Part shown: one piece after another, positions 54,293-61,970 of the stretch | Layout: every line of letters begins with the position of its first letter | Position numbering within the stretch: position 1 is the first letter of the stretch | Assembly: GCF_009184895.1 (NCBI RefSeq) | Contig: NZ_WESE01000002.1 | Location: forward strand, 744,001-808,000 | Source: Nostocoides sp. F2B08 | Lineage (GTDB): Bacteria > Actinomycetota > Actinomycetes > Actinomycetales > Dermatophilaceae | Reading direction: 5' to 3' | Length of the DNA stretch: 64,000 nt | Program-made: the position numbers and the translations under genes | Notes under the pieces: generated by a model | Databases searched by the model: none | Told to the model about the DNA's origin: nothing | What the model saw: the letters and a program-made list of their open reading frames with translations, nothing else

Positions 54293-54706
54293 TCAGACCG
54301 AGCAGGTGGAGGAGCCGGCCGTCCGTCGCAACACGGCGAGCCCGGCGATGAGCACGGCCGGCGGGGCGCTCCACAGCGAGCCCGTCGAGATGGTGAGGAA
54401 CCACCCGGCGACGAGGAGCATGAGGATCGGCGCGTAGCCGCAGACGTCGCGCGGGAGGGCGAGCCTCGTGCCCTCGCGCGGGAGATAGCTGGCCACGACC
54501 CGGCCGGCGGTCGCCGACAGGATGAGGACGACCACCGTCCATCCGAGGCCGGGTAGGTTCACCGCGAGACCGGAGTAGAACAGCCACCCGAGCACCGCGC
54601 CCAAGGCGGTGAGGAGACCATGCCGCCAGGTCCAGCCCGGGAGCCACGGCGCCACCGTGAGTGCGCAAGCGTTGTCTACGGCTTCGCGCTGGTCTGGGAT
54701 CGGCAC
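54293..54706 (-). CDS. Small membrane protein under a palindromic operator
   Basis: 137 residues from GTG at 54706. A short hydrophilic start (VPIPDQREAVDNACALTVAP) is followed by three to four helices (GLLTALGAVLGWLFYSG, WTVVVLILSATAGRVVA, APILMLLVAGWFLTI, AVLIAGLAVLRRTAGSS). No family is recognised. The GTG has a TATCAT hexamer exactly six bases upstream, giving a leaderless mRNA; the in-frame ATG at 54724 lies inside the ATACCCCATGGGGTAT palindrome and is unlikely to be the start. The matching site ahead of the sulfur operon suggests a link to sulfide or metal stress (inference). Confidence 0.6.
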   Translation of the reverse strand: MPIPDQREAVDNACALTVAPWLPGWTWRHGLLTALGAVLGWLFYSGLAVNLPGLGWTVVVLILSATAGRVVASYLPREGTRLALPRDVCGYAPILMLLVAGWFLTISTGSLWSAPPAVLIAGLAVLRRTAGSSTCSV

Positions 54707-54712
54707 AGCTTC

Positions 54713-54718
54713 ATGATA
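54713..54718 (-). promoter_or_regulatory. Leaderless -10 element (TATCAT) overlapping an operator
   Basis: On the minus strand TATCAT is six bases from the GTG at 54706. Its first three bases are the last three of the ATACCCCATGGGGTAT palindrome. Confidence 0.5.
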
Positions 54719-54731
54719 CCCCATGGGGTAT
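54716..54731. promoter_or_regulatory. Palindrome ATACCCCATGGGGTAT (CsoR/CstR-family-like operator)
   Basis: A perfect 16-bp palindrome of ATACCC-N4-GGGTAT form overlaps the -10 region of the small membrane protein gene. CsoR-family repressors bind AT-flanked C-tract/G-tract palindromes of this kind. An almost identical site precedes the sulfur operon at 59754. No csoR gene is in the window. Confidence 0.6.
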
Positions 54732-54764
54732 ATGTTCCGGCCCTCGTTCCGGTCATGCGGGAGA

Positions 54765-54792
54765 CCCGAGCGACCGCCCCATGGCGCTCGGG
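54765..54792 (-). terminator. Hairpin after the EF-hand-like secreted protein gene
   Basis: Perfect 8-bp arms CCCGAGCG and CGCTCGGG with a 12-base loop lie 28 bases beyond the stop of the minus-strand gene ending at 54820. Confidence 0.5.
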
Positions 54793-54819
54793 CCTCCCCG
54801 TCTCTGTGGGTCGGACCGG

Positions 54820-55227
54820 TCAGACCGGTGCCGTCTGACACTCCGTCATGAAGGTCTCGAAGTTGACGATGCCCTTGCACGTCGGGCCGTTCCACTGAGC
54901 CTTCTGCGGGATCTCGCCGTCGCGTCCGACCATGTACGTCGCGACGTCCACTGCCCCGTCGCCATCCAAGTCGATTCCCAACAGGCCGTGGAAGCCCTCC
55001 CCTGTCGCAAGGTCTACCACCCCCTTGTCGATGCGCTGCTGGAGTCCGTTGGAGATCCAGATCGGCGTGAAGGTCGCATCCATGACGATCTGAACGCCTG
55101 CGGCCTGGTTCTTCTTGCTCGCGTTGACACACTGGTGCGCCATCGCCGGCGCAGCGCCGAGCCCAATCGCCGTCAACGCCGCGGCGCCGACGACAAGCGG
55201 CCGCCGCATTCGATTCCGTAGGGACAT
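54820..55227 (-). CDS. Small secreted protein with EF-hand-like loop
   Basis: 135 residues. Signal peptide with hydrophobic core PLVVGAAALTAIGLGAAPAM and cleavage after AMA near residue 30. Three cysteines in the mature part (QCVN, TCKG, TECQ) and a DLDGDGAVD loop resembling an EF-hand or dockerin-type calcium site. No enzyme domain. ATG at 55227 follows GGGAGGACACC. Upstream is an intergenic region of 190 bases, divergent from the AraC gene. Confidence 0.75.
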   Translation of the reverse strand: MSLRNRMRRPLVVGAAALTAIGLGAAPAMAHQCVNASKKNQAAGVQIVMDATFTPIWISNGLQQRIDKGVVDLATGEGFHGLLGIDLDGDGAVDVATYMVGRDGEIPQKAQWNGPTCKGIVNFETFMTECQTAPV

Positions 55228-55417
55228 GGTGTCCTCCCTGTGGTGTTCCGGTCCCCCGCTCGGAACGGGCGGGTCGAGTGATGATCCTGTCGGGATCGAA
55301 CGGTCCTGTCTTGTCCGTCAGCGCACTGCTGTTTGTCCGAGGGCGCACACTCCGGCGTACTGCTGTGACGTGCGAATACAGTGGCGCACTCGTCGTCGAG
55401 GGTGCACACTTCTTCTC

Positions 55418-56377
55418 ATGCTCGCGCTCGCCGAGGTGCAGTTGGCGACCACCGGACACCCGGCCCCTGTGCAGTTCGACCTGTGGCGGCACATGGTGGC
55501 CGACGCGTTCACCCCCGTCACGCTCAGCCGCGCCGATGACGTCGAGGGCGACGGATTCCGAAGTGCGATCCAGGCCCGTCGGCTGGGAGACCTCGCTCTG
55601 TCGTGGCTCACCTCCGAGGCCCAGACCGTCCACCGTCCCGCCGACCTCATTCGGGCTCGTCCGTCCGGGCAGTACTTCCTCAACCTCGTCCTGCGCGGAT
55701 GCGGCAGTGCCGTGCAGGACGGCAGGGTCGCGACGGCGCTCCCCGGGCAGTTCCTCCTCGTCGACGGCGACCGCCCGTTCACCCTCGACTTCGGCTGCAC
55801 CTTCGACGACATCTGCCTGATGATCCCCAAGGACATGCTCGACACCCACCTCGCGGCGCCCGAGCTGTGCACCGCGGTGACCGTCGACGGGACCACCGCG
55901 TCGGGTGCCATGGTCCTCGGCGTCCTCCGCGCTCTCCGGTCACAACGCGTCAACCCGTCACCTCGCGAGACCGCGGGCATCACCGAGCACATCGTCCCGC
56001 TCATCTCCCTCGCCGTCAGCGAGGCCGCGATGCCGTCGGCACCCTCGCCACGGACGGCGCTGCTGCAGGCGGTCCTCGACGAGATCGACAACCACTTCGC
56101 CGACCCCGATCTCACGACCGGCGAGGTCGCACGCCGGGTGTCGATCTCGGTCAGCTACCTCACCAAGCTCCTCGCATCCCGCGGCACGACGTTCGGGCAC
56201 CTGCTCCAGCAGCGGCGACTCGACCATGCCTGGGCGGTTCTGGCACCGGACGGCCCGCCGACCGCGACGATCACGTCCGTCGCGCACGGCAGCGGCTTCC
56301 GCGACTCGGCGCACTTCTCCCGCGCCTTCCGCGCCCGCTTCGGCATCACCCCGAGCCAGCGCCGCGCCGGCCCGTGA
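55418..56377 (+). CDS. AraC-family transcriptional regulator
   Basis: 319 residues. An N-terminal AraC-binding-like ligand domain (about 20-190: LRGCGSAVQDGRVATALPGQ then FLLVDGDRPFTL) and a C-terminal helix-turn-helix pair (about 215-318). The first helix set is TTGEVARRVSISVSYLTKLL and the second SVAHGSGFRDSAHFSRAFRA with the final FGITPSQRR typical of the family. Its ligand and targets are unknown. ATG at 55418. Its stop overlaps the GTG start of the VanZ-like gene (GTGA), suggesting an operon and perhaps regulation of that gene. Confidence 0.88.
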   Translation: MLALAEVQLATTGHPAPVQFDLWRHMVADAFTPVTLSRADDVEGDGFRSAIQARRLGDLALSWLTSEAQTVHRPADLIRARPSGQYFLNLVLRGCGSAVQDGRVATALPGQFLLVDGDRPFTLDFGCTFDDICLMIPKDMLDTHLAAPELCTAVTVDGTTASGAMVLGVLRALRSQRVNPSPRETAGITEHIVPLISLAVSEAAMPSAPSPRTALLQAVLDEIDNHFADPDLTTGEVARRVSISVSYLTKLLASRGTTFGHLLQQRRLDHAWAVLAPDGPPTATITSVAHGSGFRDSAHFSRAFRARFGITPSQRRAGP

Positions 56378-57168
56378 CCGAGATCGTCGACGTGCTCGCA
56401 TTCTTCGTGAGCACGGGGATCATCCAGGCGGTGGTCCTGGGGCTTCTCTTCGCGCTCGTCCTCACCGCCGTGGTCGTCCGACAGGACTGGCTGGATGCTC
56501 CGGTGTGGCTGACCTTTGTCGCCGTCTTCTCCGTCGTGGACATCCTCGTGTTCACGCTGTTTCGGGAGGTGGCCATTCTGGTCCCGGCCGTGGCCTCCGG
56601 CGTTCGCCTGACGATGCCGGGCTGGACCGGCCCGAGCACAGGATCGCCCGACGATCTGTGGCGCGCGCTGGCGGATCCGCTCGGGAGCACCCAGATGCTG
56701 CTGAACACCCTCCTGTTCCTGCCCGCGGGCCTCCTGTGGACGGTGGTCACCCGCCGCCCCTGGACCGTGCTCGGCGCACTCGGTGCTCTCAGCGTTGCGA
56801 TCGAGCTCGTCCAGGCCGTCACCGGGCTCGGGGCCTACGACGTGGCGGACATCGTGGCCAACGTCGCCGGGACGGCCACCGGAGTGGGGGTCGCCGTGCT
56901 TGCGGGCTGGGTCACCGAGGGGATCGGCGGGCGGGTCGTGAGCCGTCGACGGTGGTGGTGTCGGGGGGTCACAGTGGCGGTAGCCGCCGTCTGCGCCCTC
57001 CTCCTGCCGGTCGTCGGTGCGGCACAGCGGCAGGCCGCTCTCATGGACGAGGCGAGCCGGCACTTCGAGGGCACGACTCTGACCGATGTCGAGCGATGGG
57101 AGCGACAAGGGGAGCTGGACAGGGTGTGTGGCGCGGTGTGCCCTCCAGCTACTCGGACGGTTTCGTGA
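56374..57168 (+). CDS. VanZ-like membrane protein, probably frameshifted near the C-terminus
   Basis: 264 residues in the present frame. Five or six helices; the VanZ core is LLNTLLFLPAGLLWTVVTRR, VLGALGALSVAIELVQAVTG and GAYDVADIVANVAGTATGVG. VanZ-like proteins are linked to low-level teicoplanin resistance, but most members have unknown function. At GTGTGTG (57124-57130) the natural C-terminus seems to leave the frame: another frame from here continues as WRGVPSSYSDGFVIDAGSAT, RYPARFLGRRTCVLVTWNES and stops at 57305. Removing one TG restores it. Start GTG at 56374 overlaps the AraC stop. It may be phase-variable, mutated or a sequencing error. Confidence 0.75.
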   Translation: MTEIVDVLAFFVSTGIIQAVVLGLLFALVLTAVVVRQDWLDAPVWLTFVAVFSVVDILVFTLFREVAILVPAVASGVRLTMPGWTGPSTGSPDDLWRALADPLGSTQMLLNTLLFLPAGLLWTVVTRRPWTVLGALGALSVAIELVQAVTGLGAYDVADIVANVAGTATGVGVAVLAGWVTEGIGGRVVSRRRWWCRGVTVAVAAVCALLLPVVGAAQRQAALMDEASRHFEGTTLTDVERWERQGELDRVCGAVCPPATRTVS

Positions 57169-57441
57169 TCGATGCCGGATCGGCGACGGCGCGGTATCCG
57201 GCCCGGTTTCTCGGTCGACGTACGTGTGTGCTCGTCACGTGGAACGAGTCACAGGTCGACGTTCGGCCCGCGGCCGGAACCACCTGCTCCCGACCGAGCC
57301 TGTGACCCTCGGCGCCGGCTGGGACCGGGTGACCACCGCATACCCAGAGAACGCCCCCGGACACAGACCGACCCCGGGCGGACCGGGCACTGCGGGGGCA
57401 ACGGTCCGACTCCGGGGTCGGCTTCTCCCGTGGGGGAGAAC

Positions 57442-57471
57442 GGTGAGGTGCCCAGGCGCCGGCACCTCACC
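57442..57471 (-). terminator. Terminator of the sulfur operon
   Basis: Perfect 11-bp arms GGTGAGGTGCC and GGCACCTCACC with an 8-base loop lie directly beyond the stop of the last sulfur gene (57478). Confidence 0.75.
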
Positions 57472-57477
57472 AGCTCA

Positions 57478-58164
57478 TCAGATGAAGATGATCTGAGCCC
57501 CCTCCGCGATCTCGACGAAGTCGGAGGCGCTGATCACGCCCTCGACACCGGGGTGGAGGTCGGCCTCGATCATCTTGGCCATGTCGAAGGAGAGCTTGCA
57601 GGCGTACATGTGCGCGCCGGAGGCCTCCATGAGGTCGAGGAAGTCCGGGATGTTCGGGATCTCGAGCTCCTCCATCTGCTTCTTCATCATGTTCGTGGCG
57701 AACGAGGTCATGCCGGGCAGGTTGCCCATGACCTGCGGCAGCGACAGGTGCTCCCAGCCGGGCCGGAGCCGGCCGAGGTCGTTCATGTGCATCGCGGTGT
57801 TGCCGGCCATCGTGAACTTCAGCTTGTGGTTGAGCTTGGTGTTGACGATGTCCAGGCCCCAGAAGGTGAAGAAGATGTGCACCTCGACGCCCTCGCCGAG
57901 GGCCGCGTTGCCGACGATCATCGCCGGGTAGGCCATGTCGAGGTTGCCCTTGGAGCAGATGAAGGCCATCTTGCGCGGGCCGGTGTATGCGGGGGTCCCG
58001 CTCTCCTCGGACGTCCCGGTCTGCGCAGCACCGGTCGGGCGGGCGCGGTCGCCGAAGTCCGGGAGGATGAACCCCTCCGGTATCGGGGCCCGGGACGGCG
58101 TGCCGGTGGTGGCGGCCTTGTCGGTGACGGGCCGGTCGGTGATGGTCTGTTCTGTGACACTCAT
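57478..58164 (-). CDS. DsrE/DsrF-like sulfur relay protein (DsrE2 type)
   Basis: 228 residues. A low-complexity N-terminal 60 residues precede a DsrE/F/H-like domain (KMAFICSKGNLDMAYPAMIV, VEVHIFFTFWGLDIVNT, MTSFATNMMKKQMEELEIPN, DLMEASGAHMYACKLSFDMA). Conserved Cys residues lie in AFICSKG and in YACKLS, the latter where DsrE-type proteins carry persulfides. It likely receives sulfane sulfur from the upstream relay protein. ATG at 58164, 10 bases after the DsrC/TusE gene. Last gene of the SQR operon. Confidence 0.85.
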   Translation of the reverse strand: MSVTEQTITDRPVTDKAATTGTPSRAPIPEGFILPDFGDRARPTGAAQTGTSEESGTPAYTGPRKMAFICSKGNLDMAYPAMIVGNAALGEGVEVHIFFTFWGLDIVNTKLNHKLKFTMAGNTAMHMNDLGRLRPGWEHLSLPQVMGNLPGMTSFATNMMKKQMEELEIPNIPDFLDLMEASGAHMYACKLSFDMAKMIEADLHPGVEGVISASDFVEIAEGAQIIFI

Positions 58165-58174
58165 GTCGAAGCTC

Positions 58175-58498
58175 CTAGACGCAGCCGACGGGCTTGCGGA
58201 GGCCGGCGAGCCAGGACATCTTCTTTGCGGGCTTGCCGGGGTAGAGGGCGAAGAGGGTCTTGATGTCGAAGCCGCCGACGGTCTGCATGCGGCGCAGGGT
58301 CGGGGTGACGCCGCTGGCGGCCGCGTCGTCGCGCATGAAGCGCAGCGGCGCGAGGTGCTCCTCGTCGAGCTCGATGCCGATGAGCGGCGCCAGGTCCTTG
58401 GCGAGGTCCTCGCTCCACTCGTCGCGGTTGACGAAGAAGCCCTCCTCGTCGACCTCGAAGCTGCGCCCGTTGATGGTGTTCGTCGGCATGGTCGTCAC
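58175..58498 (-). CDS. DsrC/TusE-like sulfur relay protein
   Basis: 107 residues matching DsrC/TusE: DEEGFFVNRDEWSEDLAKDL, LAPLIGI, RFMRDDAAASGVTPTLRRMQ, and the C-terminal KKMSWLAGLRKPVGCV with the conserved penultimate Cys106. DsrC proteins with dissimilatory sulfite reductase carry two C-terminal cysteines; only one is seen here, as in TusE, so it likely passes sulfur within the relay rather than to DsrAB. ATG at 58498 overlaps the SQR stop by four bases. Confidence 0.88.
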   Translation of the reverse strand: MTTMPTNTINGRSFEVDEEGFFVNRDEWSEDLAKDLAPLIGIELDEEHLAPLRFMRDDAAASGVTPTLRRMQTVGGFDIKTLFALYPGKPAKKMSWLAGLRKPVGCV

Positions 58499-59742
58499 TC
58501 TTTCTCGCCGGCGTCGGGCAGGTGCTTGCCGGCCATGGACATCTCGTTGGGGACGGGCAGCTTGCGTCCGGGGAGCAGCATGTTCCAGTAGATCTGCTCG
58601 AAGGCGAGCTTGCCGAGGTGGTTGACGCGGGCCGGCTTGAGGAGCTTCATCGGTCCGATGAGACCGGCGGGGAAGGTGCCCTTGAGCGGCTCGGTGTCGT
58701 AGTTGAAGTCGAGCAGCAGGGCCTGGCCGCGGCCGGACTCGACGAAGCAGTTGGCGTGCCCGTCGAAGGAGTGCGGCAAGGATCGGCCGTCGATGGCGGC
58801 GAGGAAGTTGCCGACGAACTGCTCGGCGGCGAAGTGGGCGACCGAGCCGGCCTTGGAGGTCGGGATGTCGCTCGCGTCGCCGAGGACGAAGATCCGCTCG
58901 TGCTCGACCGACCGCAGGGTGTGCTTGTCGACGGGGATGAAACCCGCGTCGTTGCCCAGGCCCGAGTCGACAACGTACTGCTGGCCGACGTTCGGGGGGA
59001 TCGTCACGAGGAGGTCGAAGGGCAGCTCACGTCCGTCGTATGCGACGAGCACCTTGCGCTGGGCGTCCACCTTCTCCACGGCGAAGTCCGCGGCGAGCCG
59101 GATGCTGCGGTCCTTGAGCAGGCCGCCGAGCTCCTTGCTCGCGACCGGCTTGGTGAAGGCGCCGTCGAGCGGGGTCACGTAGGTGATGTCGACCTTGTGG
59201 CGCAGCCTGCGCTTGCGGTAGTGGTCCTCGACGAGGAACGCGAACTCCAGCGGTGCGACGGGGCACTTGATCGGCATCTCGCTCACGTGCACGAGGAGCC
59301 GGCCGGAGTCGAAGGACGCGAGCGCGGCCTTGAGGGCCGTCGCCCCCTCGAGCGTGAAGAACTGGTGCACCGTGGTGTGCTCGGCGAGCGCCTCGGCCAT
59401 GCCCTCGACGAGGGTCGGGTCGGGGCGGGTGCCGGTGGCGATCACGAGCCAGTCGTATGCGAGGGTCCGGTCGTCCGCCAGGTGCACCTGCTGTGCACGC
59501 GGGTCGACGCGTTCGATCGCGGCCTCGACGAACTCGACCCCGTCGGGGAGGAACTCGCGGCAGTCCTTGACGACGCGCTCGGGCTCCATCCAGAAGGGGA
59601 TGAAGAGGTAGCCGGGCTGGTAGTGGTGCTCGGTGTCCTGGTCGACGACGGTGATCGACCACGAGGCATCGAGGGCTTTGCGGAGGAGGTTGGCAGTCAT
59701 TGTGCCTGCAGTGCCCGCCCCCAGGATCAGGAGCTTTGCCAT
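58495..59742 (-). CDS. sqr: Sulfide:quinone oxidoreductase-like flavoprotein
   Basis: 415 residues. FAD-binding LLILGAGTAGTMTANLLR near the start, an ATG-type segment (VIATGTRPDP), Cys-containing motifs (HVSEMPIKCPVAPLEFAFLV; HANCFVESGRGQALLLDFNY) and a C-terminal LLPGRKLPVPNEMS. The family oxidises sulfide to sulfane sulfur, passing electrons to quinone at the membrane. Two of the expected active-site cysteines are visible. ATG at 59742. A CsoR/CstR-like palindrome lies 12 bases upstream, overlapping the -10, so expression is probably induced by sulfide or persulfide (inference). First gene of the operon sqr-dsrC-dsrE. Confidence 0.87.
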   Translation of the reverse strand: MAKLLILGAGTAGTMTANLLRKALDASWSITVVDQDTEHHYQPGYLFIPFWMEPERVVKDCREFLPDGVEFVEAAIERVDPRAQQVHLADDRTLAYDWLVIATGTRPDPTLVEGMAEALAEHTTVHQFFTLEGATALKAALASFDSGRLLVHVSEMPIKCPVAPLEFAFLVEDHYRKRRLRHKVDITYVTPLDGAFTKPVASKELGGLLKDRSIRLAADFAVEKVDAQRKVLVAYDGRELPFDLLVTIPPNVGQQYVVDSGLGNDAGFIPVDKHTLRSVEHERIFVLGDASDIPTSKAGSVAHFAAEQFVGNFLAAIDGRSLPHSFDGHANCFVESGRGQALLLDFNYDTEPLKGTFPAGLIGPMKLLKPARVNHLGKLAFEQIYWNMLLPGRKLPVPNEMSMAGKHLPDAGEKE

Positions 59743-59753
59743 GCTTCGACGCT

Positions 59754-59769
59754 ATACCCCCAAGGGTAT
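59754..59769. promoter_or_regulatory. CsoR/CstR-family-like operator ATACCCCCAAGGGTAT ahead of the sulfur operon
   Basis: ATACCC-N4-GGGTAT, the same half-sites and spacing as the perfect palindrome at 54716. It ends 12 bases before the SQR start and its right arm (GGTATAGC on the minus strand) supplies the likely -10, so a bound repressor would block the promoter. Confidence 0.65.
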
Positions 59770-59877
59770 GAAGCGCACGCCGTGACACACGTTTGTGAGC
59801 GACGAGACAGGTTGTGGTGAGCCTTGCCTTGCTTGGGAATTCAGCGCAGAGGACAGGTGGCCTGACCCGGCGAGGCG

Positions 59878-60438
59878 TCAGGGAACCCACTGCTCGTCGA
59901 CGCTGACGACGACGCCGTCGCTGACCTCGATCCACACGCCGTAGGGGTAACCGCCGCGGTCCTCACTCGCGGACACGAGGTCGGCGACCGTCCCGGTCTC
60001 GCCGTCGGGGCTTCCCGTGGGGTAGAACACGGCGACCGCGTCGGGAGCGATGTCGACGGTCGTCGTGTCGGGGTTCTCGTTGCGGACGTAGTAGTCGTTC
60101 GGCGGTGGCGACTCGGCGCCGTCCTCCTCGGCCGCGATGACCGCGTCCTCGCCGATGAACCAGCAGGCGATGTCGAGCTCGATCGAGTCAGCGGTCAGGG
60201 TCGCCACGGTGCCGAACCATCGACCGTCCGCCAGGTCGCCGTCGCCGACGTCGCATCCGGAGCCCTCCGCCACGGGCACGTCGGGGTCCACGGAGGTCGA
60301 CTCGACCGTGCGCGTGGGGTCGATCGTGTCCTCACCGCCGGTCGGGCCGTCTCCCGAACCCTCACCGACACACCCGGTCAGGGCGACGGCGAGCACCACC
60401 GCGAGAACCCCCACCCCGTGACGACGCCGGTGTGCCAT
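59878..60438 (-). CDS. Lipoprotein, uncharacterised
   Basis: 186 residues. Signal with hydrophobic core VGVLAVVLAVA and lipobox LTGC, then a Gly/Asp/Thr-rich linker and a folded part with two cysteines (GSGCDVGDGDLADGRWFGTV, IACWFIGEDAV) and DYYVRNENPDTTTVDIAPDA. No family recognised. ATG at 60438. Probably surface-exposed on the membrane. Single gene, same strand as the sulfur operon but separated by 135 bases. Confidence 0.78.
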   Translation of the reverse strand: MAHRRRHGVGVLAVVLAVALTGCVGEGSGDGPTGGEDTIDPTRTVESTSVDPDVPVAEGSGCDVGDGDLADGRWFGTVATLTADSIELDIACWFIGEDAVIAAEEDGAESPPPNDYYVRNENPDTTTVDIAPDAVAVFYPTGSPDGETGTVADLVSASEDRGGYPYGVWIEVSDGVVVSVDEQWVP

Positions 60439-60519
60439 GACTCGATCATCCCGCCGATCCGGAGGTCTCGCCAGGTGAGCGCGGTCACCCGGCGCCGGCC
60501 CGGCGCGGACGCTATGCGG

Positions 60520-61011
60520 TCACGCCCAGGACGGCGGTGGGGGTGGCGGCGCGGTGCCGCCGTGCGACTCGCTTGACGGGGCCGGCTCGGCGGGCTCGGC
60601 GGGCGGGGGTGGCGGAGGAGGTGGCGGCGGAGGCGAGGCCGCCACGTCCGAGGAGCCGGCCTGCGCTGCCGCCGCTCCGGGAGGCGGCGGCGGGGCGGTC
60701 GGGGTGGGTCCGCCGAACAGGGAGCTGCCGCCGCCCGCGGTGGCTCCAGTGCGCAGATGCGTGAGCACTCCGGCGGACTCGAGGCCGCGCAGCACGCCGA
60801 CGACCCGCTCGCGCTCGCCCGGGTCGACCGGCCGCCCTTGCGCCTCGCGCCACATGATGAGCCCGAAGTCGCGCAGCGCGGCGTCGGCCTCGCGGCTACC
60901 GCCCGCCGGACCCCCCGCCGGTCCGCCGGCGATCCCGGCGTTGGCCATCGCCTGGTCGGCCTTGGCGGCCATCTCGGTCGCCGCCTGCTTGGCCTTCTCG
61001 AAGAAACTCAT
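60520..61011 (-). CDS. Hypothetical protein with proline-rich tail
   Basis: 163 residues. An N-terminal helix (FFEKAKQAATEMAAKADQAM) and a folded middle (DAALRDFGLIMWREAQGRPV...GVLRGLESAGVLTHLRTG) precede a tail of Pro, Ala and Gly with an uninterrupted run of eleven prolines (near residues 127-137). No signal peptide. The tail may be disordered or bind partners. ATG at 61011 follows GGGAGGCGCG. Divergent from the AIM24 gene. Confidence 0.68.
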   Translation of the reverse strand: MSFFEKAKQAATEMAAKADQAMANAGIAGGPAGGPAGGSREADAALRDFGLIMWREAQGRPVDPGERERVVGVLRGLESAGVLTHLRTGATAGGGSSLFGGPTPTAPPPPPGAAAAQAGSSDVAASPPPPPPPPPPPAEPAEPAPSSESHGGTAPPPPPPSWA

Positions 61012-61151
61012 CGCGCCTCCCGTGCGCCTCGACCGCGCCGGCGCCGAACGGGCGCCGTTGGCGTTTCACCCTAGTCCGGCCCGGTCCGGCCGTGGATACT
61101 GAGGGTCGGTCCCGGCCGATAGAGCCGGGCAGGACGGGAGTGACAGGAACC

Positions 61152-61868
61152 ATGCCGATCCACGGATCGCTCTTGACGGACTTCAAGGAGAAGGCGACGC
61201 AGGATCCCTTCGCGTTGCAGAACAAGAAGCTCCTCCGCATCGACATGCGCTACGGCGAGGTGACGGCTCGACTCGGCTCGATGGTGGCCTACCAGGGTGA
61301 CGTGCGCTTCGCGAAGAAGAGCGTCGGGATGAGCCGGATGTTCAAGTCCGCGGTCACCGGCGAGGGCGTTTCGGTGATGGTGTGCTCGGGATCCGGTGAG
61401 CTGTTCCTCGCCGACGAGGCAGCCGAGATCCAGATCATCTACCTCGAGAACGACGCGATCTCGGTCAACGGTCGCAACGTGCTCGCGTTCAGCAACTCCA
61501 TCCAATGGGACATCCACCGCATCCAGGCCCGCGGGGCGGCGATGACCGGCGGGCTCTACAACGTCTCGCTCCGGGGCACCGGCTACGTCGCGGTGACGAC
61601 CAAGGGTGAGCCGATCGCGCTCGACGTCGCCTCCTCCCCGACGTTCGCCGATGCCCAGGCCGTGGTGCTGTGGACCGCCGGAGTGAGCATGGACATCCGG
61701 ATCGACACGGGCGGCATCGGCACGATGCTGCGCGGCGGCACGGGCGAGATGCTGCAGATGGCCTTCGGCGGACAGGGGTATGTGCTGGTTCAGCCGAGCG
61801 AGTCCGTCCAGGGCGGTGGACAGCAGGGCAACCAGAGCGGCGGCATGCTCGGCGGTCTGCTCAGCTGA
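61152..61868 (+). CDS. AIM24-family protein
   Basis: 238 residues of the AIM24/TspB-like beta-rich family: SMVAYQGDVRFAKKS, GEGVSVMVCSGSGELFLADE, GLYNVSLRGTGYVAVTTKGE and a C-terminal GGQGYVLVQPSE before a Gly/Gln-rich tail. Mitochondrial AIM24 helps organise the inner membrane; the bacterial role is not established. ATG at 61152 follows AGGAACC; a longer start at 61092 is less likely. Divergent from the proline-rich hypothetical. Confidence 0.85.
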   Translation: MPIHGSLLTDFKEKATQDPFALQNKKLLRIDMRYGEVTARLGSMVAYQGDVRFAKKSVGMSRMFKSAVTGEGVSVMVCSGSGELFLADEAAEIQIIYLENDAISVNGRNVLAFSNSIQWDIHRIQARGAAMTGGLYNVSLRGTGYVAVTTKGEPIALDVASSPTFADAQAVVLWTAGVSMDIRIDTGGIGTMLRGGTGEMLQMAFGGQGYVLVQPSESVQGGGQQGNQSGGMLGGLLS

Positions 61869-61970
61869 GGGGGGGTGGTCTCGTCGGTCACAGCGCGCCT
61901 CCGACAGGTCCCAGCACGAGGAGGATGAAGGTAGCAGCCGTCTGGGTCGACGGTTGCGCGGAGGTGCACC

